Source: Salvator merianae (taxonomy: Eukaryota > Chordata > Lepidosauria > Squamata > Teiidae). Taken from it: a stretch of 64,000 nt of DNA. Made by a program: the position numbers and the translations under genes. The notes under the pieces were generated by a model that was given only the letters and a program-made list of their open reading frames with translations, searched no databases and was not told the DNA's origin. Shown piece after piece: positions 22,643 through 31,814 of the stretch; position 1 is the first letter of the stretch; each line of letters opens with the position of its first letter. The stretch lies in contig QVOM02000023.1 in NCBI GenBank assembly GCA_003586115.2, positions 4,955,211 through 5,019,210 of the forward strand, written 5' to 3'.

Positions 22643-23046
22643 GGCCTCATTCGCACTTACTGGACTGGAACTGTCTGAGCAGACAATTACAGGGCTGTCA
22701 ACATCAAGTTGGGTTGTGGACACTGGAACGTCCCTGTTCTGTTCCAGCAGCGGGCAAGGCAGGCTTGGCTATGACAGATTGCCATTGCAGAGTCCATCTC
22801 TGAGGTTTGAACTGTGTAGGATGATCTGAAAAGTGCAAATGACTGTGTAGTCACAGTCATGCAGTCCACACACCCTCACCACACAGCACCTGGAAAAGGT
22901 GTAAAGACACCTTTTAAGTTGTCCACAAGTGTCCACAAGTTGTCCACAAGTTGTCCACAAGTGGAACAGCCCAGAGAGGGCTCAGACAACTGTGGCATTC
23001 CAGTGGACAGCATGGGACATTCCAGAAGATAAGTGCGAACAGGTCC
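22643..23046. mobile_element. hairpin-chain element, family H copy 1
   Basis: A 404-bp segment between GGCCTCATTCGCACTTACT and an inverted GATAAGTGCGAACAGGTCC. It holds successive perfect hairpins: ATGACTGTG/CACAGTCAT (22839-22860) and AAAAGGTGT/ACACCTTTT (22894-22915). A tandem TTGTCCACAAG array lies at 22916-22963. Non-coding. It is probably a non-autonomous DNA transposon. No target duplication was found. Confidence 0.6.
22916..22963. repeat. TTGTCCACAAG tandem array
   Basis: Four successive 10-11-bp units of (T)TGTCCACAAG inside the hairpin-chain element. Each unit is itself nearly palindromic (TTGTCCACAA has TTGT at one end and ACAA at the other). Confidence 0.85.
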
Positions 23047-23049
23047 CAA

Positions 23050-23975
23050 GTTTGAGACTTTTTAGTTTTGTTTTAGTCCTTTTAACCCCTTTCATGAGCC
23101 TGAGGTGCTGAGCACCATTGCTGTGGTTCATAAATACATCTACCTAAATTTTCATTCTTTGCTTCCATGAAGAGGTTCCAGCAAAACAACTTCACACCTT
23201 TTTTGTTTTTAGGCTGCATCCCTTCACTCAAGAGATAAGGTATGTTTTCTAGATTCTTTATAAAGTTTTTCATAAGGTTGACTAATGGAAAAGGTTGTGA
23301 CCTTTTGCCTGTATCCCTAAAGAACTCTATACAAATATTTATTCTTCTTTCACTACAGCCTTCATTTCCCCCCCCCCCAAAGTTTTGTTTCCTGCTGGCT
23401 GAGTTTTCAGTAAAACCTTCCTGAAATGAGGTGAGAAGATTCCCTAGGAAGGGGGAAGATTGAAAATTAAAGAATCTATTTGCAACTAAGCAACCTGGTG
23501 ATGAGAGGCAAACTCTTGAGTGTCACCAGGCTGAAAATTGCATCCCTCCAAGGCCCAATTTACACGTTAACTCACGGTGCTGCTGCCATTGCAAAAATCA
23601 CTTTCACACAGTCGGCTCCAGGTCACATCAGTGGTGGATTAAAGAAATGGATCAAAGCACAAGTCACAAGTATTTCAGGCACAAAGCACAGCAAATTCTA
23701 CTGGGTTCATCGATGCTGGAGGGGGAAACATCCATATGGCAGTCGTTTCATCAATCTGAAAAGGCTCTCCTGACCTACCCTTGCACGCTTCTGGTGCATT
23801 TACAAAACTTGCACTATCAAACCACGGTCTACGCTGGAAGGTAAACATGCTTATAACAAGCTTACAGAAAAGCATATGTTGAGGGAAATCTCTGTGTAAA
23901 AGTGCTTATGTTAGAGAAATCCAGGATCAACAATGCAACAATTCTGTTGGGTACAAAGATGCATATATGAGATGA
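23050..23975. other. intergenic DNA, nothing recognised
   Basis: Mixed-complexity DNA with a C-run at about 23369-23380. No gene or repeat family recognised. Confidence 0.35.
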
Positions 23976-23979
23976 GAAT

Positions 23980-24470
23980 TTGGCTATCTCCACACTTGCA
24001 GGGGGGTAGCAGTCCAGCTAGAACCACTTCAACTGGAATGGTCCCAGTGGCTTGGAAAAAGGCTACCTGCCTCTGTTCTGGGCCAAGGCCCACCGTGCCC
24101 CATGGCACTCTGAAGCTCATGTGAGGGCTCTGGCAACCAAAAGCTAAAGTTCCTGACCTTGAAACCTCAGGGTGACCCATTTTAGTGGCACAGTTTGGTG
24201 CACCACTGAAATAGCTCCCCCCCCCCAGTAAACTGGGAGGTGTGGGTCACTGGCAGACAATGCAAAAACAGATCTACCAGTCTCCCTCCTAGGTGGCCAT
24301 TTTAGCTGCCTGGAATGGGCCACACTGCGTCCAGTGTGGATGCAGTGTTCTAGCAGTGGGTGAGCCCTCTTTAGTTCTCACCAGAGAGTTGAAGAAAGAT
24401 GCACAGAAGAGAGCCTGTCCCCACACTGGACCACACTGGAAAAGGATGTTATTTGGCAGAAGTATACTTG
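23980..24470 (+). repeat. family D repeat, copy 2
   Basis: Carries AAAGTTCCTGACCTTG at about 24147, GACCCATTTTAGTGGCACAG and TTTGGTGCACCACTGAAAT at about 24175-24210, matching the copies at 33.6 and 62.2 kb. A second half with CCATTTTAGCTGCCTGG and CCAGTGTGGATGCAGTG follows. Ends are approximate. Confidence 0.6.
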
Positions 24471-24474
24471 GAGG

Positions 24475-25248
24475 ATCCTTTCAAAAAAAAAGAAAAAAAA
24501 AGAAAGAGAAGCAGGAAAGGAGAGTAAAAAAGGAAAAAAAAATCTGTTGATTAGCCTGCCTGCCCCCTTCAGTGGCATGTGCCATTTACCTGTTTCCAGA
24601 TAAATTCACTGTAGGTGTGTGTTCAGAAAAAATACACATTCCCCAGTTCAGTGTCAGTCAGAAACTTTCTGGTTGGAGTTTTGGCCTTAACAAGAAATTA
24701 ACAACATAAAAGAGAGGACAAGACTGCAACAAAAGCTCTACATTTAGGATACTTGGCAGAAACAACAACAGCTAGTAATGTGTTGTAATAGCTATATTTC
24801 TAAAATGCCAAGACATGGGGTTTGTTGGAAAACACAGGCAGTAATTGAGCTTTGCTAGATGGATATCACTGCAAACAGTAAGTGTGGACAACATGGAGTC
24901 CTGTTGGTTTCCTGGTATTGCACTCCTGTGTCCTGGCAGCATCATTGTGATGTAGTAGGGCTGCAGAAATGTGTGGCTAATGTACCAGCAGAGTGATCCC
25001 ACGGCAACCTTGAAGTCCCGTATGAATCTTGACTGAATCACTCAGTCTTTTTGATAAAAAGATAATTTCAGTCTTTCTGCTCCTGAATTTTTGCAGAATA
25101 ATAGTGTAAATATCTAACGTGTGTGTGTGTCTGTGCATGCATGCACCATGCACTGTATAAATCAAAGACTATCATGACCACACAGAAGAAGCAGACTCCT
25201 TCTATTCCGTTCATCTAAGCTGGCACCATAGAACATAACAGTAATTTC
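24475..25248. other. intergenic DNA with A-rich and GT tracts
   Basis: A/G-rich tract at 24480-24541 and a short GT tract (about 25119-25133) followed by GCATGCATGC. Otherwise no recognised feature. Confidence 0.4.
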
Positions 25249-25249
25249 A

Positions 25250-25722
25250 AGGCTGTTTATGCACTCATCTTAGTTTGGTACTTAGGGGCCATGAAGTCCA
25301 CTTTTGGGCTTCATTGGTCCACATGGTAGTATAGATCTGCGAGCACCCACCCACTGCTGGTATGATGGATGGAGCATAACCCCCTTCAGAGAAGTCCTGA
25401 TCAGAATTACTGGTAGACTCCAATGCTGAGGTCTACCAGTGGACTGTCGCAGTCTTGTCTGGAATATGGAGGCATGCAGAAGGTGTCCCTCCATCTTCTG
25501 GACTACTGGTGGACCCATTTCAGCAGTGCACCAAGGCATGCCGCTGCAATGGGTTCCCCAGTGGATCCGAGGCTGGGCGTTTCAGGGCTGATGTAGGAGT
25601 TGATGTTGACCAGTGCCATTGTGTCGATGGTGCTGTTTCAGATCATGCCTTTTCGTGGTCTGAACCAGTGATCCTGACTGGTCCAGACCCACTGGTTCAG
25701 ATCATGGAGAGGTGAGGGCAGA
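25250..25722. repeat. family D-like repeat, copy 3
   Basis: Bounded roughly by AAGGCTGTTTATGCAC and GGGCAGAAAGGC, which resemble inverted GGCCCTTTCTGCAC ends. The interior has TACTGGTAGACTCCAATGC and GAGGTCTACCAGTGGAC (25405-25445) forming a hairpin, plus GACCCATTTCAGCAGTGCAC. It also has AACCAGTGATCCTGACTGGT near 25665. Probably a non-autonomous DNA element. Confidence 0.5.
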
Positions 25723-25724
25723 AA

Positions 25725-26110
25725 GGCAGAATAACTTTTGGAGCCCTAATAGTCTGATTTTGCTCTTCATCAGAAGGCTTCCTTGTTCTCCCTACCCAAC
25801 AAAACAATCTATAAGGGCTTAAAGGTTCACGTTGACCATGCATTGCAAGAGTAGGGAGCGGCAAAGTGAAGAATGAAAACAGATTTAATTGAAATGATCT
25901 GTGACATTTAATGGAGCTAATGGCTTCCACGTAACCTGCCCATGAAGAGAGTGCTTCTCAAGGTCACCAGCTGTTTGTTAGAGTCCAGACAGTGTACATA
26001 AATGAAGAGCTTTCAGGGGGAAACAAATGGACACCCTCGTTCACACCAAGCCTTAAGACAAAGAAAGAATGTACTATCTGTATAGATGCTGAAGAAGGTT
26101 CTTTTGAATT
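25725..26110. other. intergenic DNA, nothing recognised
   Basis: No gene or recognised repeat family. Confidence 0.35.
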
Positions 26111-26112
26111 AG

Positions 26113-26157
<45 letters not shown>
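26113..26157. repeat. (CA)n microsatellite
   Basis: About 22 uninterrupted CA units followed by TATATA. Confidence 0.97.
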
Positions 26158-26159
<2 letters not shown>

Positions 26160-26163
<4 letters not shown>

Positions 26164-26688
26164 CCTGTTCCTATTAACCTTGGGGAAGGACTGGTTTTGC
26201 TATGTGACTAAAGAGAGTAGCAATCACTTTGGAGGGATTGGTGAGGTATAAAATTGCATCGTCCGTAATGGCTGAGACGGTCTCTCCATCTTATTGATAA
26301 TTAATCTTATTTATGAACTGAAAGCTGAGACTCCAGCAAGGAGGATAAGTGGTAGGGCTTCCCGAAGAAAGATGAAACTCTGTCTGACTCTGTACAGCAT
26401 CAGGGGAAGGCCTCTTATGGGTTGCATGTCCTCCTGCCTCCCAAGCATCAAAAACTTTGAAGCAGCAGAAGAAACGTTCCCTGGGCTATTTTCTGTGCAT
26501 CTTCTAATGAGGTCAGTCCTAAAACAGAATAGATAAGATGCTTCTTTGGTCACATCTATCTGCACAATGCCAGTGGGAGAAAATGAGGATAGCAAACACC
26601 CTTGTGGTCTTACAGGTATCCTAACATAGTATGAGGCCTAGAATCCCTCTGGACATCTTGTCCTGTGCTCTGGTACAGAACAGAAGAG
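26160..26688. other. intergenic DNA, nothing recognised
   Basis: No recognised repeat or gene. Reading frames on both strands at 26294-26595 overlap and show no motif. Confidence 0.35.
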
Positions 26689-26689
26689 G

Positions 26690-26837
26690 CTGCACACCCT
26701 GCTAGGCTGCTTTGTCCAAAACGCAACACCAAAATGGGTTCTCTTGGGGCTCAGAGGCCAGGAACATTCGTTCCTTGCTGTTGGAGCCCCATGTGAGCTT
26801 CAGAGTGGGACAACATGAAGGCCTGTCCTGAAACAAG
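26690..26837 (-). repeat. family D fragment, interrupted by a family C element
   Basis: CACCAAAATGGGTTCTC and GAGGCCAGGAACATTCGTTC are the reverse of the family D cores GACCCATTTTGGTGG and GAATGAAAGTTCCTGGCC. The hairpin part expected next on this strand appears beyond the family C element, at 27035-27117. A nested insertion is likely. Confidence 0.5.
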
Positions 26838-27017
26838 GGCCCTTTCTGCACTTGGCCTTATTGTGGATTATATCCCAGAATAGGGACCTGCTATCCACAT
26901 GCTAGTGCAAACTATGAAAGGTCTTGCCCAGGGTCTACCATAGTCTGCACTAGCATGCAGATGGCAGATCCCTATTCTGAGATATAATCCACAATAAGGC
27001 CAAGTGCAGAAAGGGCC
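26838..27017. mobile_element. palindromic family C element, copy 4 (best preserved)
   Basis: A 180-bp hairpin. The first 37 bp (26838-26874, starting GGCCCTTTCTGCACTTGGCC) are the exact reverse complement of the last 37 bp (26981-27017). Imperfect pairing continues almost to the centre. Flanks AAG (26835-26837) and AAG (27018-27020) are a 3-bp target duplication. It carries no coding capacity. Confidence 0.88.
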
Positions 27018-27300
27018 AAGATGTCCTAGTGCAGACAGACTTGTTCTGGACCAACTGGACCGCTCCAGCTGGGAATTGCTCTAATTGGAGCAGTTTTGGT
27101 TGGAACAGTCCAACACATGTAATGTGGAAATGGCCTTGGATTGGGTTTTCCCACTCCACTAGAAGACCCCTTCTGAGAGTGCTTCCTGTTCTCTGCAGTG
27201 GGCGGCAGGCACAATGGGTGTGGCCACGTATTGTCATCACCCTTCTAGGGTTCTTTCCAGGACCTTTTTCAGCCATGTGGATGCAGCCTATGACACGTAT
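27018..27300 (-). repeat. hairpin part of family D and adjoining DNA
   Basis: GGACCAACTGGACCGCTCC (from about 27037) pairs imperfectly with GGAGCAGTTTTGGTTGGAAC and AGTCCAA (to about 27113). This is the hairpin segment of family D. The rest to 27300 is unassigned. Confidence 0.45.
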
Positions 27301-27390
27301 TTAGCAGGAATTAAGCCTGGACATCTTTGATTTGCCTGGTCATAGGATGGGAGCGTATCATGGCCAAAACTCCTGTGCTATCCCTATCAT

Positions 27391-27421
27391 GATTATCATC
27401 ATCATCATCAATATCATCATT
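27391..27421. repeat. (ATC)n microsatellite
   Basis: A run of ATC units with one interruption. Confidence 0.85.
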
Positions 27422-27634
27422 ATCTGTTTAGTATTATATAACCTTTCCATTGTAAAATGCAAAGAGATTATTCAACAAAGCACAAAAGCAAGGTGCGATA
27501 ACCGTACAACATGTTTCAACCCAAACAAAAAGAAGTTTCTGAAACACGTAAATATGCAAACAAACAAACACAGATGCTCTCCCTTGCAGATTATCTGGCA
27601 GCCTTCAGGCTCAGACCTGGCTGGAAGCCTTTAC

Positions 27635-27991
27635 TAGAGAGGCGCACGTACTCAGGTGCTACAGTTCGGTTCGAATCAACCTGTACTGCCCCAAGTTTGG
27701 TTCAATCTAGAACCAGGGTTGAACAATTTGTGAATAGTTCGCAAACAGGTCCAGGTTAAAATTTAAACAAAACAAAACAGAACAGAAGAAAAACCCACCT
27801 TGGAAATGTATTCAAAAAAGCTCAATTTAAAGGGCTGAGTTCTAACAGTTCGAATTAATTCTTTGTGTTTGACTGAGCAACCCTGGTCCAGTTCAAATTG
27901 GACTATACCTTTTTGAACAGGGACTGGCTCAGTTTGAACCAAACAGCTCAATTCAAACTATTCGAATTTGAACCAAGTTTGGACATCTCTA
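27635..27991. mobile_element. hAT-like miniature element, family B copy 1
   Basis: Starts TAGAGAGGCGCAC and ends GGACATCTCTA. The interior is full of GGTTC/GAACC blocks, such as CAGTTCGGTTCGAATC and its counterparts near 27935-27970. The 8-bp flanks match only partly, so the edges have decayed. No coding capacity. Confidence 0.6.
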
Positions 27992-27999
27992 GCTGTTAA

Positions 28000-28243
28000 C
28001 TGTTGGTATTTAGCTCATCAGCCAGTCTAGTCTGTTGGGTCCTCTATCATGCTCCTGTTCATTCGAAGGGCTTCTCAGCAGGCCTTGGAGGTCTAACAAT
28101 GGTTTCCAAAGGGTGTCCACTAGTGACTTGCTCTGAATGGCCACATCCTCCTGCTCCTTTCTTCCATTCCAGATGCCCAACAAGATGCACCACCTCACTC
28201 ACCCTGTCCCAACTTCCAACTGTCTATGAGATCTTATAGAATG
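28000..28243. other. intergenic DNA
   Basis: No recognised feature between the family B and hairpin-chain elements. Confidence 0.35.
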
Positions 28244-28246
28244 TTA

Positions 28247-28730
28247 GATCCTGTTTGCACTTTCCACCATGGAACGTTCATCAGCGAACATTCGACGGTG
28301 GAAGAGATCTCACAGCATGGACTCTGTCTGCACTGCATGGCTGAAGTCAAGGCCATCAGTGGGATACCAGCATTCACTGTGCAAATGCTGGTATCCTGTG
28401 CTGGATCTTCACCATGACAGCAGCGAAGAAGCATCTGGCTACTGCCATGGTGACTGGCATCACCACACAGTGTGCAGGCACAACTGAGTGACCGTGCAGG
28501 CGTATTCCATATGCGCGGCATGGTTGCGTATTCTAAATGTGAATGCACATTACTGGGAGCTAACTATCAGCTCCCGGTAGAGCTGTGGAGCACTAATTTG
28601 TTCTCCACAGCTATTTGTGATCGGGAACAGCGGTATGCTGCTCCTGGTCACGAGGGTCTCTGTGAAGTGTGGAAGCACTATGCTAGTGAGTGTCCTTGAT
28701 GCTCACTAGTATGAAGTGTGAACAAGCCCT
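28247..28730. mobile_element. hairpin-chain element, family H copy 2
   Basis: About 484 bp with ends GATCCTGTTTGCACTTTCC and inverted GAAGTGTGAACAAGCCC. TTA precedes it, and TTA follows within one base of the end. Hairpins follow one another: TTCCACC/GGTGGAA (28262-28303); GGATACCAGCATT/AATGCTGGTATCC (28362-28396, perfect 13-bp stem); GGGAGCT/AGCTCCC (28555-28575); AGCTGTGGAG/CTCCACAGCT (28581-28612); CTAGTGAG/CTCACTAG (28683-28709). Non-coding. Confidence 0.7.
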
Positions 28731-28734
28731 TTAA

Positions 28735-29080
28735 TCTAGTACAATGGAAACTGCAATGGCCAAGGGATAAGCCTGGTTTCAGCAACTTCCATAGCAGTGG
28801 CCTAATCATAGATGTCTAAGTTGCAGAGGATTCTGAGAGTTTAGGTTTGTAAGTGTGAAAACAGTGAGTGTTTCTGACCCCACACAGTTTGTTGTTGACC
28901 CATTAGTTGCCTAACAACTTGGATAGCTTATGTCTGCAGAGATAATCAACAGCAAGACATCTTAGACCAATGCCTGGAGTGAGAAACAAATGGATTCTTG
29001 GGGTTATACCTGGTTTGGCCTGCACCTGGCTGACCTGTATGGTCTATAGCATAAAGATTATGCTTTGAGACAGACAGCAT
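28735..29080. other. intergenic DNA
   Basis: Mixed-complexity DNA with no feature recognised; its right part may belong to the LTR-like segment that follows. Confidence 0.35.
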
Positions 29081-29440
29081 CGTTATCAATAAACCAATTC
29101 TTTATTATCTTGCTCTTCAGCCGCATCACAAGGCAGCTGGGTTGATAGCTTGGTCGACTTCTCCTTGCCCTCATGATCATCCTGATAGGAGACTGTGGAA
29201 CTCACTTGGAGCCCTTGTCTCCCTGGCTGACGGCGCAAAGTGTTTCCTTCTGTGTCTGCAGTCCTAGAGATGTTTTCGGAATGCTGTTCCACCACTGGGA
29301 AATAAATGAGGTGAGCATTTACCCTGTGGTTTTCTACCATAAAAATGAGCACAGAAATCAGGTGCCAAGTAGCCATGAAACAAGGTTATGCAAATGAGCA
29401 GAACAAATGTCAAAGTGGAGGTGTTTATACTGTTCAGCTG
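29080..29440 (-). mobile_element. possible LTR or retroelement 3' end
   Basis: On the minus strand a TATAAAC motif (near 29428) is followed about 330 bp later by AATAAAG (near 29102) and then ATGCTGTCTGTCTC. This spacing is compatible with a solo LTR. A 96-codon minus-strand frame (29086-29376) ends across the AATAAA and shows no recognised domain. No TG...CA ends or target duplication were established. Confidence 0.25.
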
Positions 29441-29689
29441 AGTAGAACAGCCTTGGTTCTGCATGTCCTCAAAGTGCAACTGGTTGCAGGGATTGTAGTC
29501 TGGATGAATCAGTGAGGATCTGGGCTGAATCTACACCAGGAACAAAAGATGACTGATGGGGCCCCAAGGGATGAAGCAAACATGTACCTGTGACATCTTC
29601 AGGCCTACAGCCTGCTTCCAAAGGGTGAGAAGCTCCTTCAGAGGTGTCCTAGGTCCTTCTTGCAGTTACCTCTTCTAGTCTAGGGTAGG

Positions 29690-30135
29690 TACAGAGCAAT
29701 CTGTCCCAAGGCTGGGATAGATCAGTGTGGGCTGGAACAATGCCATCTGCATGGTAATGGCATGCTCCAGCCCAGCCCCCCACAGGTCCTGAAGTTCATG
29801 CAAGTTCCAGTGGCCGGGAATGAAAGTTCCTGGCCTTAGAACCCCTGCGGGACCCATTTTGGTGGTCAATTAGATGCAGTGCTGAAACTGGTTCTCCTGT
29901 GAAGCAGAACATGGAAGTGTGCAACTACTGCCTGTCTCCATGTTATAGATTAGACCCCACTAGTACACTGGTAGACCTTGATATTGAGATCTACCAGTGA
30001 TCCAGGTTAGAGGCCCCATGATCAGAATCATACTCTGTCCTGTGTGGATGGGGTGTACTAGCAATGGGCAGGACCTCTCATATTCCACTCTAATGCGCAG
30101 AAGGCAGGGCCTTAGTGCAGAAAGGCCCCAAATAT
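29690..30135 (+). repeat. family D repeat, copy 4
   Basis: Contains the hairpin GGGCTGGAACAATGCCAT (29729-29746) with ATGGCATGCTCCAGCCC (29757-29773). The core GGGAATGAAAGTTCCTGGCC (about 29816), GACCCATTTTGGTGG (about 29850) and the hairpin TGGTAGACCTTG / ATCTACCAG (about 29970-30000) follow. It ends near GTGCAGAAAGGCCCC, like inverted family C ends. Probably a non-autonomous DNA transposon. Confidence 0.65.
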
Positions 30136-30139
30136 AGTA

Positions 30140-31425
30140 TAGAAAAAAGAATTCTGTGGGCATTACCAACTTTCTTCTTCCACTGCATGAGTGGACGGTG
30201 ACAGCAGGACTCACCACACACACACACTCACACATTCCCTGGCCCCGTTTCAGAATGCGCAGAAAATGGCTGACTTCCATGTTTATTTCCTGTGCATCCT
30301 TTATTGTGGTTGGGTAGAAACTTCAAAGTGGGGCAACATTTGCATATCCCAGGCTTCCCAGCCCTGTGGCGAGATCTGTGGATCCTGTCACACAAGTGAG
30401 CATTTCTGTTGCCATGGGGTTGCAGTCACGAAGTACGATGAAAAATGTTCTTGTGGGAAATGTGTGTCACAATATGCTTCAACGTTTCTGAGTTCAGCTT
30501 AGGTCAGCTCAAGTTCCACTTTGTGGAATAATCCTCAGCATTTGCTTAAACCGTTCAGAAGAGTACTTGGGGATGTACAGTAGGATTGAGGACAGATTAA
30601 CTTGGTCCCTTTTCTTTAGTGGACTGACTTGGAGCTGAAGTTCTTCAACCTGCTTGCCAGTGAAATGTGCCTTTGAATAGCACCACACCTTTCTATGGGT
30701 CTCAGGATGCTGTCTGACAGAGAAAGTGTGCACACAGAGAGGTGTCTTTGATGTCACAATGCATCCAAAATTCATTCTGAGTGTCCGCATGCTACACAGA
30801 AAGTATTTATCAGATGTGTACTATTTTAAGATGATTTTTAAAAATCTTTTATTTTTCTCTTAACACACTTTCTCACATACACAATGGGACATAAAAGGCT
30901 GACTGTTAAGCACTAGAAAAAGTGAAATGGAGGTGGTTTTGCACAGAGGCATCAGAAGGAGCCTGAAGGAAATGATCTAACCCTGGAAGTGCCAGGCATG
31001 CTGCCCACATACCCACTGCCTCCTGCTTTTGCAAATGAAGATGGGGAGACGAAAGTTCTCCAGTTTGAAGCTTCCACCTCGGCCCATTAAGGAAAAGATC
31101 TTGAAAGTAGGTCATTTTCTGCACATCACTTAAAGAGCTCAGGTGAATGGTGACTCAGGTGAGTCACACATCAATGCTGTCAACCTGCATGTCAGAGGCA
31201 CAGGTGCCCAAGAGTGGTAGGCACCTCACAGAGTGCGCTATCCCACTCTGCATTGAGGTCACCTCCACAGGTAGTTTCTACCTCGGAGATGAGTTATAGG
31301 TCTGAGGGGCTTGCAAGTTTGGCAAGGAATGACAGCAGTTAGAACTCCATAAATTTCAAAATTAAACATTCTTCAAATTTCTCATCTATACTTAATTCTG
31401 GCGTTGGCTTTGTGGGAGCCCAAAG
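30140..31425. other. intergenic DNA, nothing recognised
   Basis: No gene or repeat family recognised except a short CACA/CACT tract at about 30213-30232. Confidence 0.35.
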
Positions 31426-31429
31426 ACGA

Positions 31430-31811
31430 TGGTTAAAGGATCTAGGAATGTTTAGCCTGCAGAAGAGAAGACTGAGAGGAGACACAATGGCTGTTTTCAA
31501 GTATCAGAAGGGATGTCACAGTGCAGAGGAATTGGCCCTATTCCCACTTACACAAGAAGGAAGGACTAGAAACAACGGGATGAAACTTCAAGGGAGGAGA
31601 TACAGACTAGATATTAGAAAAAACTTCCTGACAGTAAGGGCGATCAGTCATTGGAACAGGTTGCCCAGGGGGTGCTGAGCTCTCCTTCACTGGCGGCCTT
31701 CAAGGAGAGGCTGGAGAGACATTTGTCTGGGATGGTTTAGTGGATCCTGCATTGAGCAGGGGGTTGGACTCGATGACCCTGGAGGTCCCTTCCAACTCTA
31801 TGATTCTATGA
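31430..31811 (+). mobile_element. CR1 LINE 3' end (5'-truncated)
   Basis: Encodes the C-terminus of CR1 ORF2 in one open frame: MFSLQKRRLRGDTMAVFKYQ, then GRRYRLDIRKNFLTVRA and HWNRLPRG before a stop near 31678. The 3' untranslated part includes GGTTGGACTCGATGACCC and CCAACTCTATGATTCTATGA. The ATTCTATG end is the CR1 hallmark; there is no poly-A. Lack of frameshifts suggests a fairly young copy. Confidence 0.92.
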
Positions 31812-31814
31812 GGT

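Noticed and set aside
22916..22963. CRISPR-like array
   Set aside because: Units are contiguous 10-11-bp repeats without unique spacers, in a vertebrate repeat context.
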